Source: Sinorhizobium sp. 6-70 (lineage in GTDB: Bacteria; Pseudomonadota; Alphaproteobacteria; Rhizobiales; Rhizobiaceae). Taken from it: 64,000 bases of DNA. The DNA lies in contig NZ_JASKLS010000008.1 of the NCBI RefSeq assembly GCF_030124375.1, forward strand, positions 1-64,000, in the 5' to 3' direction. Shown here one piece after another: positions 55,415 to 62,462 of the stretch (the first letter of the stretch is position 1; each line of letters begins with the position of its first letter). The position numbers and the translations under genes are program-made. The notes under the pieces were generated by a model. That model saw only the letters and a program-made list of their open reading frames with translations. It made no database searches and was not told where the DNA came from.

Positions 55415-55777
55415 CTGATCGAATTTATAAAGTCCCCATGGGGAGCACTTGCGGTCATCGGCCTCCTGCACGTGATTAATAGCATCGGGTATTCCTATCA
55501 GGGCCGCGGCAAGCCATTTCGGTTCAAGCACGGAACAATAATGGCCAGCGCGCTCACCGTCTGCTTCCTCATAGCAGTTTTCCTCCACCAGCCGTATTTG
55601 GGGGTTGCCGTGCTAGGTGCCTTGATCGCATGGGGAGGGAAAGTGGAGTTCTTCGGGGCCCCTGCGCATATCGAAGGCATGGAGTATGATCCGCACGTGA
55701 TCACGAAAATCGGCCTTGCGACGATGGTATTCTTCCTGTTCGTTGCCGGAGGAAGCTTCATTTGGGAAGCTTTGTAG
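55415..55777 (+). CDS. Small membrane protein, probable non-ATG start
   Basis: A 101-aa part from GTG 55472 has two or three hydrophobic segments (ASALTVCFLIAVFLHQPYLGVAVLGALIAWG and IGLATMVFFLFVAGGSFIW). The frame stays open upstream to 55397, and IEFIKSPWGALAVIGLLHVINS forms another membrane segment there. A CTG at 55415 has AGGAGG 7 bases upstream, while the GTG has none, so I extend to 55415 (120 aa). I recognise no family. Small membrane proteins on such elements often act on the helper or on superinfection. Confidence 0.55.
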   Translation: MIEFIKSPWGALAVIGLLHVINSIGYSYQGRGKPFRFKHGTIMASALTVCFLIAVFLHQPYLGVAVLGALIAWGGKVEFFGAPAHIEGMEYDPHVITKIGLATMVFFLFVAGGSFIWEAL

Positions 55778-56114
55778 TAACTCTCCCAGTTGGCACCGCG
55801 ATTGCACTGCCACTGCGGCATCAAGCCTGGACCGGTAGTAAGATCGTTCCGCGACCGCCTCGGCAACTACCAAGTTGCTTGTGAGATGGCATATCGGAGT
55901 ACCACAAGGCTGAAACAGTTTTGCTTTTATCCGGGTAGGTCAACCTAGCTGCCTTTTTCTCCGTTCCAGCTTCGGCATAATCAATCGCGTCGCGAGAGAC
56001 GGCTTCCTTTCGCCAGCGGTAGCGAGTGCTAGAGCGTCGAGCGCCCATTGGGCCAGTGACCAGAGCCAGAACCCAAGAAAGGCCGCGACTACCCGCCCTA
56101 CGTGCGGGATCTGA

Positions 56115-56155
56115 CAAGGCACGGCAAGGCAAGGCTGGCAAGGTTAGGCGAGGCG
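56115..56155. repeat. Degenerate 5-bp tandem repeats
   Basis: About eight successive ARGGC pentamers (AAGGC ACGGC AAGGC AAGGC, then TGGCAAGGT, TAGGC GAGGC) in a gene-free region, followed 49 bases later by a terminator. Confidence 0.5.
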
Positions 56156-56203
56156 AAAGCAGCGCGACGGTTCAGCAAGGCTAGATTGCCATCCATATGG
56201 ACG

Positions 56204-56234
56204 AAGGCCCCGGCATCCAACTCCGGGGCCTTTT
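56204..56234 (+). terminator. Terminator before the capsid-like gene
   Basis: Perfect 10-bp stem AAGGCCCCGG/CCGGGGCCTT with a 9-base loop, then TT on the plus strand. It should separate the early (replication) unit from the capsid unit. Confidence 0.8.
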
Positions 56235-56365
56235 GCTTGCCCCCATTGCCAAATCATTTCGCTTCCGAAACAATCATGTTATGATCCGCTTGCCGTGGAA
56301 GACGCTGATCGGCCAGCAAGAGACGATACCGCCTCCCACCGTTCCTTCCCGGCAGGAGGTTTTTT

Positions 56366-57412
56366 ATGGCTACCAGCCTCGCCGAACTCGAAACCCGCCT
56401 CGTCGATCTCAAGCAGCTTTGCGTCGGCATTTCCCGCCAGCTGCGCAAGCGCGACCGGACGCCGGGCGGGCCAAGCGGCGACGCCTTCGTCGCGATGGCG
56501 GCGGCGGCGATCTTCGGCCACCTGAAACGCCACGATCTCGCCGCGACGTGGCAGACGAAGGCGGCAGTTGCGCCAGCGAACACGACAACGCCGGGATGGG
56601 CGGCGGAACTGGTGTCGAGCGTCACCGCCGATTTCGTCGTGTCGCTCGGCTCGAACATCTTCGCCTTTCCGTCCATCGCCTTGCGCAGCCACAGCTTCCC
56701 CTTGAGCGGAAACATGCGCGCCGTTCTCGCGGGAAGCGCCCTCGCCTCGTTCGTCGCCGAAGGCGAAGCAATTGGCGTCGCGGTCGGCGAGGTTAGCGCC
56801 GCGTCGCTTCGGCCTTACTCGATCAAGGTTCTTTCGACGTTCAGCGAAGAACTCGCCGAACGAAGCGCGCCGAGTGTCGAGGCGTTGCTGCGCAAAATCC
56901 TCGGCGATGCGGTCGGGGCTTGCCTCGACGGAACTTTTCTCGGCGATCAAGCGGCAACGGTAAGAGCACCGGCTGGCGTCCTCTATAATTTGATGCCGGT
57001 TGCGCCAGGTGCATCCTTCGCCGAGGACGTCCGGAATCTGACCGCGGCGCTTGGCAGTCCCGCCGATCCAATCTTCATCGTTTCTCCGGCGCGGCGCGTG
57101 GGCCTTGCGGCGTCGGGCAGCCTTCTCGGCTTCGACAGTCTGGTCTTGAGCAGTTCGAGCGTTCCGGACGACAGGATCATCGGGCTCGACCGCGACGGCC
57201 TCATTATCGGTTTCGGCGGCCAGCCGACGTTCAAGGTTTCGCGCGAGGCAACATTGGTTGAACAAACGCAGGATGCGGTCGGGGCGGTGGTGGCGACCGC
57301 GCCGACGCGCTCGCTCTGGCAGACGGACGCGGCGTCGCTGAAATGCAGCCTTCCGGTTTCGTGGTACGTCCGGCAAGGCGCGAGCACTTTCACTGAACCG
57401 CTGGCATGGTGA
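56366..57412 (+). CDS. HK97-like phage major capsid protein
   Basis: A 348-aa protein. The N-terminus is a charged helix (LAELETRLVDLKQLCVGISRQL) like the delta domain that aids head assembly. The C-terminal third has the HK97-type pattern FKVSREATLVEQTQDAV ... TRSLWQTDAASLKCSLPVSWYVRQG, which closely resembles the end of many major capsid proteins. No maturation protease, portal or terminase lies nearby. AGGAGG lies 6 bases before the ATG. It may form small heads for the element, or act as a decoy in helper heads. The fold call rests mainly on the C-terminal motif. Confidence 0.7.
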   Translation: MATSLAELETRLVDLKQLCVGISRQLRKRDRTPGGPSGDAFVAMAAAAIFGHLKRHDLAATWQTKAAVAPANTTTPGWAAELVSSVTADFVVSLGSNIFAFPSIALRSHSFPLSGNMRAVLAGSALASFVAEGEAIGVAVGEVSAASLRPYSIKVLSTFSEELAERSAPSVEALLRKILGDAVGACLDGTFLGDQAATVRAPAGVLYNLMPVAPGASFAEDVRNLTAALGSPADPIFIVSPARRVGLAASGSLLGFDSLVLSSSSVPDDRIIGLDRDGLIIGFGGQPTFKVSREATLVEQTQDAVGAVVATAPTRSLWQTDAASLKCSLPVSWYVRQGASTFTEPLAW

Positions 57413-57424
57413 AGGAGGATCGCG

Positions 57425-57847
57425 GTGGCAGAGCAGGGAACATACCGCACGGACGGCGAAACCTTCGATGAGCGCCGTCTTCGACTGGAACTTGAGGCCG
57501 CGCGGCGGAAACTCGCGCGTAAGGTGGCAAATGCGACGCCAGCGTCGCATATCGAACCAGCCGAGGCAGTGCATCGCGCCGTCAGCGCACGCGTCATGCG
57601 CAAGTTCGGCGAGTATGTCGGCCAGAAGTTCGGCAAGGAACGCGACAGTTTGCGCGAGGAGATGCGCGAGGAACTGCAGCAGCTGCGCAAAGTCAGCCGC
57701 GAGCATCGCGACATGCTCGAACGCTCGATCGATGACAAGATCCGCGCCCGCGTCGTGACGCTCGAACGCGAGGTGGAAGCGACGAAGCAACAGCTTGAGG
57801 AACTTCGCCAGCTGCTCCGCGAGCGCAAGGGATTGAGGGCGATATGA
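57425..57847 (+). CDS. Coiled-coil protein downstream of the capsid gene (GTG start)
   Basis: A 140-aa strongly charged protein. From about residue 60 it is an almost unbroken coiled coil (ERDSLREEMREELQQLRKVSREHRDMLERS ... LEREVEATKQQLEEL). GTG 57425 has AAGGAGG 6 bases upstream and lies 12 bases after the capsid stop. In tailed phages a small coiled-coil gene by the capsid gene often encodes a scaffold; that role here is inference from position and form. Confidence 0.65.
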   Translation: MAEQGTYRTDGETFDERRLRLELEAARRKLARKVANATPASHIEPAEAVHRAVSARVMRKFGEYVGQKFGKERDSLREEMREELQQLRKVSREHRDMLERSIDDKIRARVVTLEREVEATKQQLEELRQLLRERKGLRAI

Positions 57848-58056
57848 AGGCTGGACATCAATTGGCAGGAACAACCGCAGGGCTTCCTATGAGCCTGCAA
57901 TACAACGACATTCCTATCGATCAGGCGCTGGCCGCGCTGGCAGTTCAGTTGCAGGAGCTGGCGGCGAGGATCTATCCGATATCAGACATCGATTGCACAA
58001 TTTCGTGCGATCTCCAGTCGGGCAAAGCGTGCCTGAGATTTCGCGCCTGTTCGTAG
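57844..58056 (+). CDS. Small hypothetical protein
   Basis: A 70-aa protein (MKAGHQLAGTTAGLPMSLQY, ... DIDCTISCDLQSGKACLRFRACS) with four cysteines in the second half and IDQALAALAVQLQELAARI as a helix. Its ATG overlaps the previous stop (ATGA), so it is coupled to the coiled-coil gene. No family recognised. The 215 bases after it, up to the convergent cargo gene, hold nothing I can name. Confidence 0.6.
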   Translation: MKAGHQLAGTTAGLPMSLQYNDIPIDQALAALAVQLQELAARIYPISDIDCTISCDLQSGKACLRFRACS

Positions 58057-58271
58057 CGGCGGCATGCACGCCGACGACCAACGTCATCACTGGGTGATCC
58101 GACGCTTTTGGAGCGCCGTGGGAGCTTACATCAGTTGGGGATAGCCAAGGAGTCGGCGGAGCGTGGGCGTTAGGCTCGAACTGATAAGCGTGCTCAGTTC
58201 TTAACGATAACCGCCGTGAGTAGTCGTTGAATTGCTACTACGGCCCGATATCTAGTTACCGCAACGAGCGA

Positions 58272-58904
58272 TTAATGGCCTAACTCGAAAAAGTCCGAAG
58301 CCAAGTAACGCAGATATTGGTCGTGTTCGACCAATATCCGTGCAAGGTCGCTATAGGTAACACCGTCATCACGGCAACGGATTTCCGTCTCGGTCAGCCA
58401 TATAGCATACGTTTGGACTGGCGTTTCGCCACTGAGGCCCTTACGCAGATCCTCATCGAAATGCTTTATGCGATTGTTCAATATCCGTAGCTTTTCATAG
58501 TCAGGATCATTGTATATTCGCGCATCCGCATTCTGATCTAAGGCGACGTGAATGTTGTGAAGGCAAAGGGCCGATATGTGGCAGTGAAGTATGCAGGTCT
58601 CGAAGTGCGATATGGCCTTTGTTAAGCTGTGAAGCTGGTTATGCTCTGGGAGGGCCGCGAGATAAGCGTGAACACCCTCTCTTGCACTGAGATACGCCCG
58701 ATTTGAGGTCACGTGATGGCTCATTGCAGCGCCAATGGTGGCTAAATGAGCAATTCGCTTGAAACGCTTCGCTCCAAGCTCATGATTAAAAGCAAAGGAG
58801 AGACGCTGATCTACTGCAGCAGGGATCTCGGGTACAATCGCTGACTGCAATTCAGAGATGTAGGGGGCGAAATAGGTATCAAGAATTTTTGATGAAAACT
58901 GCAT
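58272..58904 (-). CDS. Cargo protein of unknown function, second gene of the cargo unit
   Basis: A 210-aa, mainly helical cytoplasmic protein with many histidines. It contains the motif RILNNRIKHFDEDL near residues 144-157, which recalls the Rx4-6H-type active site of HEPN ribonucleases without matching it exactly. GAAGG precedes the ATG by 9 bases. It starts 35 bases after the membrane protein gene on the same strand and is AT-richer than the core, with rare-codon use unlike its neighbours. No family recognised; a defence role is a guess from position. Confidence 0.6.
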   Translation of the reverse strand: MQFSSKILDTYFAPYISELQSAIVPEIPAAVDQRLSFAFNHELGAKRFKRIAHLATIGAAMSHHVTSNRAYLSAREGVHAYLAALPEHNQLHSLTKAISHFETCILHCHISALCLHNIHVALDQNADARIYNDPDYEKLRILNNRIKHFDEDLRKGLSGETPVQTYAIWLTETEIRCRDDGVTYSDLARILVEHDQYLRYLASDFFELGH

Positions 58905-58939
58905 GGGTCGGCCTTCATATTTCTGATCCCTTAAGGGCC

Positions 58940-60247
58940 CTAACTTTCCTCTTTAGCTTCGGGTGCGCCCCTTACCTTTCTCGATTCCCGAAGAGTAGAG
59001 ACCGCCTTTTCCACCAGAAGTCCTTTCTGCTCGACGACGAACGACGCCAGTTTCTCCCTGACCTCCGGGAATGCCTCGATGAAAGCCTTGATTGCGGGGC
59101 TATCCAGAAGTGCTTCCATAGGAGAATTGTGGTCTCGCTCAGAGATGAAGCGGCTCGGGGCTTCGTCAAGACGAGTTAAAGCCGACCCAAATAGACGTTT
59201 CGCGAACTCCACATCGAGGTTCACAGCTTCCTTCCGATAGCCTTCGTAGGCTTTTGAGATCGATGCCTTGAAGGCATAGTCCTCGGACAGCTTGAAGCTT
59301 TGGCCGATGTTTCTGGTCGCAAGCCAAGCCAACCAGACTGGACCGCCCACGCCAACAATGGCCACCAAGATGTTTAGAATGATCAATGAGGTTGGGGTGC
59401 TTTGGGTCAAAAGACCTTTAATGCTGTCGAGGCGACTAGATCCGATGACTACCGCACTAACTAGTGCCACGGCGAGAATTGCGACCCAGACCCATGCTGT
59501 CTTGCTCAGGGTTTTTGAGCGTTGGTCGAACGCGGCGGCGAGGCCGGCGGAAGTAGTGATCCTATAGTTTTCATTACACTTTTGTACGAGTGTGGCCGTC
59601 TCCGCGTGAAACCGTTCAATTTCTGTTGTGGCTTTGCCTACCAAGCCCAAGTTACGTTCAATCTCGCCAGCATTTTTTGTGGCCTCTGACAACAGCAGTC
59701 GAAGCTCCGAATTGCTTCGACGTAGCTCCTCCATATCCGTTGGAAGGCGATCTGCCGCATCGTGAGCTGCCTCAATAGCCTCGATTTTTGCCTGGACAGT
59801 TTCGGCTCTTGGCTCAAGGGCTTTAAGCCGCCCTTCCATGCTGGTGATACGTCTGGATAATTCTCGGGGGATATATGATTGAGATTTCACCTTGTCCCAA
59901 TTCACATCGGCGGGCCGGGTCGGGAGGTTTAGTGAACAGAGTGTGAGAAAGTCGAAGGTCGACTTAGATACCTGGTTGGGATCGCTGCTAAAGTTGGCGA
60001 ATGTAATCTGCTTGGCTTGGGATGCCATCTGCTCCCAGTAGTCGGGATTAAGATCTTCTCCTTGCTTTCTAATTCGAGTGGCGATGTCTTTTGCCAAAAG
60101 TGCCGCATCCTCTGGTGTAAGAGCGATGTGCGGCCAACCTTGCACCTCTAGGAAGGTCTTGTCCTTGGGAACGACAGCGCACCATACTTTTTCAATGCGC
60201 GCGGCGAGTTCATCGAAGCACTTGGCGGATTCATTTAGCGTCGTCAT
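58940..60247 (-). CDS. Coiled-coil protein with two membrane helices, first gene of the cargo unit
   Basis: A 435-aa protein. An N-terminal soluble domain of about 125 residues (KVWCAVVPKDKTFLEVQGWP) precedes a coiled coil (about 128-228). Two membrane helices follow (about 251-269 and 287-310: WVWVAILAVALVSAVVIG and IILNILVAIVGVGGPVWLAWL), and then a C-terminal domain with EDYAFKASISKAYEGYRKEA. That C-terminal motif recurs in uncharacterised bacterial membrane proteins found in defence-rich regions, as I recall. ATG 60247 has GGGGA upstream; 22 extra residues are possible. Membrane-anchored coiled-coil sensors with a small effector partner are a common defence layout, which is why I suggest one. 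Confidence 0.65.
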   Translation of the reverse strand: MTTLNESAKCFDELAARIEKVWCAVVPKDKTFLEVQGWPHIALTPEDAALLAKDIATRIRKQGEDLNPDYWEQMASQAKQITFANFSSDPNQVSKSTFDFLTLCSLNLPTRPADVNWDKVKSQSYIPRELSRRITSMEGRLKALEPRAETVQAKIEAIEAAHDAADRLPTDMEELRRSNSELRLLLSEATKNAGEIERNLGLVGKATTEIERFHAETATLVQKCNENYRITTSAGLAAAFDQRSKTLSKTAWVWVAILAVALVSAVVIGSSRLDSIKGLLTQSTPTSLIILNILVAIVGVGGPVWLAWLATRNIGQSFKLSEDYAFKASISKAYEGYRKEAVNLDVEFAKRLFGSALTRLDEAPSRFISERDHNSPMEALLDSPAIKAFIEAFPEVREKLASFVVEQKGLLVEKAVSTLRESRKVRGAPEAKEES

Positions 60248-60439
60248 CTCGGTTCCCCAACCTGCAATGCCATGGGAAACCTCTAGCAGCCTCGTTCGCC
60301 CAAAGCACCTCAACGCTAGGTGGTGCGAACCAGAATCATTTGGATTTCTGTGGACAAGTTTAATTGGGTGAGGATGTCGCTACACGTTATCTGGGATTAG
60401 GAACTGCCTTGGACACCCTCAGCACGGCCCGGATGCAGC

Positions 60440-60649
60440 TCATTTTGTCTCCCGGCATCGCGCCTGATAGACGCGCTCGATCCGTTCGAAGCATTGGTGC
60501 GAGGGCTGGCGGATCTCGCCGTTGCCGCCGCGCCAGCAGGTGGAGCGCCCGACGCCGCTTTCCCGGCTGATCTCGCCATAGCTCATGCCGTTGCGGCGCA
60601 AGGCCTCGATCATTGCCTCGAACCGTTCGGCGGGTGTCGACTGGCGCAT
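60440..60649 (-). CDS. Small HTH regulator near the right end
   Basis: A 69-aa protein (MRQSTPAERFEAMIEALRRN, MSYGEISRESGVGRSTCWRGGNGEIR, QPSHQCFERIERVYQA) with a compact Cro/XRE-type HTH. It probably controls the element. The paired TCGCGAAAA repeats lie 36 bases upstream of its start and could be its own operator. The frame is open upstream to 60712, but those residues are aromatic and unconserved. The upstream 192 bases to the cargo unit hold no gene. Confidence 0.65.
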   Translation of the reverse strand: MRQSTPAERFEAMIEALRRNGMSYGEISRESGVGRSTCWRGGNGEIRQPSHQCFERIERVYQARCRETK

Positions 60650-60684
60650 AACCACGCCAATATGCCACCTTTTTGTGGAGAAGT

Positions 60685-60707
60685 TCGCGAAAAAACTCGC
60701 GAAAAAA
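60685..60707. repeat. Paired TCGCGAAAA repeats near attR
   Basis: Two direct copies of TCGCGAAAAAA (60685-60695, 60697-60707), 63 bases inside attR, in the same orientation as the pair near attL. They suggest shared binding of integrase or of the HTH protein at both ends. Confidence 0.6.
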
Positions 60708-60769
60708 TACACTTGAAAACCAACCGTTTCGCTTCCGGTTTTCTATCGTATTGATTTTGTGAGGCGTTT

Positions 60770-60818
60770 TGGTGCCCCCAGAGAGACTCGAACTCCCGAC
60801 CTACTGATTACAAATCAG
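60770..60818. repeat. Right attachment site (attR) within tRNA-Thr
   Basis: 49 bases identical to attL, forming the 3' part of the intact tRNA-Thr. Integration has therefore kept a complete tRNA gene on the right and left a copy of its 3' end on the left. Confidence 0.95.
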
Positions 60819-60845
60819 CCGCTCTACCAACTGAGCTATAAGGGC
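60770..60845 (-). tRNA. tRNA-Thr(TGT)
   Basis: A 76-nt cloverleaf. The acceptor stem GCCCTTA/TGGGGGC (two G-U pairs), TAGCTCAGTTGGTAGAG D-arm, anticodon loop TTTGTAA with TGT, T-arm with TTCGAGT and an encoded CCA are present. It reads ACA codons. It is the integration site of the 10.5-kb element. Confidence 0.97.
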
Positions 60846-60998
60846 ACTTTCCGCGCTGGGAGTTATCATATTCTGAATCCGTGTAAAGCAAAAATGCGAC
60901 TTCTCCCAATTTTTCGGGTGCGTTCGCGGCAAGGCCGTGCCAGAAAATGGGGTTAGCAATACAACCGCCCTGCCCTTCAAGACGACGGACTGAGTTTC

Positions 60999-61772
60999 AT
61001 GGCCCGCAAGTTCAACACACTCGCCTTCCTCGCCTCTCCGGCAGAAGAGGCGCAAAAGGCGGCCAAGGATCTCAAGGCCATTTATGGCAACCACGAAGCG
61101 GAAGAAGCCGACGTGATCGTCGCGCTCGGCGGTGACGGCTTCATGCTGCATACGCTGCACAAGACGATGAACACCGGTAAGCTCGTCTACGGCATGAACC
61201 GTGGCTCGGTCGGCTTTCTGATGAACCGCTACAGCACGGAAGACCTGCATCGGCGCATCGAAAGGGCTGTCGAGAATGCCTTTCACCCCCTGGAGATGCA
61301 GACGACCGACGTCAACGGCAATATCTTCACGGCATTGGCGATCAACGAAGTCTACCTGTTCCGCCAATCCTACCAGGCCGCCAAACTGAAGGTCATCATC
61401 GACGGTAAAACGAGGCTTGAGGAACTGACCTGCGACGGCCTTCTCCTGGCGACGCCGGCGGGCTCGACGGCTTACAACCTGTCCGCGCACGGACCGATCC
61501 TGCCGCTGGAAGCGCCGCTGCTGGCGCTGACACCCGTCAGCCCGTTCCGCCCGCGGCGCTGGCGCGGCGCGCTGCTGCCCAATCACGTCACCGTCGAGAT
61601 CGAGATCCTCGAGGCGGACAAGCGCCCGGTCAACGCGGTCGCCGATCACCAGGAGGTAAAGTCGGTCGTCAAGGTTCGGATTGCCGAATCGGAAAAACTG
61701 ACCGCCCGCATCCTCTCCGACCCGGATCATTCCTGGTCCGACCGCATTCTGGCCGAGCAATTCTCCAATTGA
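60999..61772 (+). CDS. nadK: NAD kinase
   Basis: A 257-aa NAD kinase. Motif GGDG is in DVIVALGGDGFMLHTLH (residues 38-54), the NE motif in LAINEVYLFRQ, and the glycine-rich TCDGLLLATPAGSTAYNLSAHGPI in the middle. It phosphorylates NAD to NADP. The stop codon lies inside a tandemly repeated 21-bp unit (61765-61806). Confidence 0.95.
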   Translation: MARKFNTLAFLASPAEEAQKAAKDLKAIYGNHEAEEADVIVALGGDGFMLHTLHKTMNTGKLVYGMNRGSVGFLMNRYSTEDLHRRIERAVENAFHPLEMQTTDVNGNIFTALAINEVYLFRQSYQAAKLKVIIDGKTRLEELTCDGLLLATPAGSTAYNLSAHGPILPLEAPLLALTPVSPFRPRRWRGALLPNHVTVEIEILEADKRPVNAVADHQEVKSVVKVRIAESEKLTARILSDPDHSWSDRILAEQFSN

Positions 61773-61806
61773 AATCACACGTTGCCCAATTGAAATCACA
61801 CGTTGC
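61765..61806. repeat. Two-copy 21-bp tandem repeat at the nadK end
   Basis: Two perfect adjacent copies of a 21-bp unit beginning CCAATTGAAATCACACGTTG (61765-61785 and 61786-61806). The first contains the last codon and TGA of nadK, so the unit duplicated the gene end. Confidence 0.95.
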
Positions 61807-61884
61807 AAGACGGATGTGATATGGTCCAAAACGGTAGCCGCTGGTCCCCCGCTGATCAGGCATTTCTGGAGGATGCGTCGACCG

Positions 61885-62394
61885 ATGTATAAGACCCTGC
61901 TTCTCGCGCTTTACCTCGCCCTTCCCGCAAGCAACTTGCGGGCGCAGGAATCCGCCATCCTTCCCTCGAACATTACCTTCGTGACCAGCACCGGTTATTG
62001 GGAAGAAAGCGGTGCCGCGCTTTCGCAGGATGGTGAGGAGGAGAATACCGGTGGCGCTCCCTCCGGTTCGCAGGGAAGCTCGGGCGGGAAGCGTGGCTAT
62101 TACAAGCTCATTGCCGTTCGCCAGAGCGACGGCACCGCTCAGGTGCATCTTCAGCAAATTGCCTCGACACCCGCCGGCCCCGAAGTGGTTTCGTCGGCGG
62201 AGCTGGAAGAATTCACCGCATTGAAACCCTATGTCACCGACATTCGGCCGGAAACATCGACCGGCATCACCCCGCAACCGGGGATGTTCGCAACCGTCTA
62301 TCTGAAGACGGACCCTTCGGCCAAGGAACCGGAGTCCTGGACAGTGGTGATCGACGACGTCGGTGACATCAAGATTGAGCGTGCAACAAACTGA
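61885..62394 (+). CDS. Secreted protein of unknown function
   Basis: A 169-aa protein with a Sec signal (MYKTLLLALYLALPASNLRA, cut near residue 20). A low-complexity Gly/Ser linker (EENTGGAPSGSQGSSGGKRG) separates two parts; the second has beta-like YKLIAVRQSDGTAQVHLQQIA and VYLKTDPSAKEPESWTVVIDD. No family recognised. An ATG at 61873 sits too close to the GGAGG to be used. It lies between nadK and the convergent prfB. Confidence 0.65.
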   Translation: MYKTLLLALYLALPASNLRAQESAILPSNITFVTSTGYWEESGAALSQDGEEENTGGAPSGSQGSSGGKRGYYKLIAVRQSDGTAQVHLQQIASTPAGPEVVSSAELEEFTALKPYVTDIRPETSTGITPQPGMFATVYLKTDPSAKEPESWTVVIDDVGDIKIERATN

Positions 62395-62411
62395 CACCGC
62401 CATGATAAAGA

Positions 62412-62435
62412 AGGCCGGGCGCAAGCACCCGGCCT
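62412..62435. terminator. Shared convergent terminator before prfB
   Basis: Perfect 8-bp stem AGGCCGGG/CCCGGCCT with an 8-base loop between the convergent secreted-protein and prfB stops. T-run is weak on both strands. Confidence 0.6.
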
Positions 62436-62462
62436 CCAATGATCCAGTCTCCTGGAATTGCT

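Larger units (their letters stand above)
55778..56365. other. Gene-free stretch of the element
   Basis: 588 bp with no gene I can support on either strand. It contains an isolated GGTAGCG (56018), a run of about eight AAGGC-like pentamers (56115-56155) and a terminator (56204-56234), so an untranslated RNA or regulatory region is possible. The capsid-like gene begins at its right edge. Confidence 0.6.
50343..60818. mobile_element. Satellite-like integrative element in tRNA-Thr(TGT), 10.5 kb
   Basis: The element is bounded by 49-bp perfect direct repeats of the 3' part of tRNA-Thr (50343-50391 and 60770-60818). It carries a tyrosine integrase next to the left end, an AlpA-like protein, a Toprim primase-like protein, a DUF3631 ATPase, small genes, an HK97-like capsid protein and a coiled-coil protein. 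On the other strand by the right end are a two-gene cargo unit and an HTH gene. Portal, terminase, maturation protease and tail genes are absent, so it is not a complete prophage. Its GC content is lower and patchy compared with the core, chiefly at 51750-51900, 54530-54620 and 58200-60400. Confidence 0.88.

Noticed and set aside
56279..57874. A 531-codon open frame antisense to the capsid-like and coiled-coil genes
   Set aside because: It has no recognisable domain and no ribosome binding site, while the plus-strand genes have good ones and phage-like motifs.
50343..60818. The element as an integrative conjugative element
   Set aside because: No relaxase, coupling protein or type IV secretion gene is present in it.
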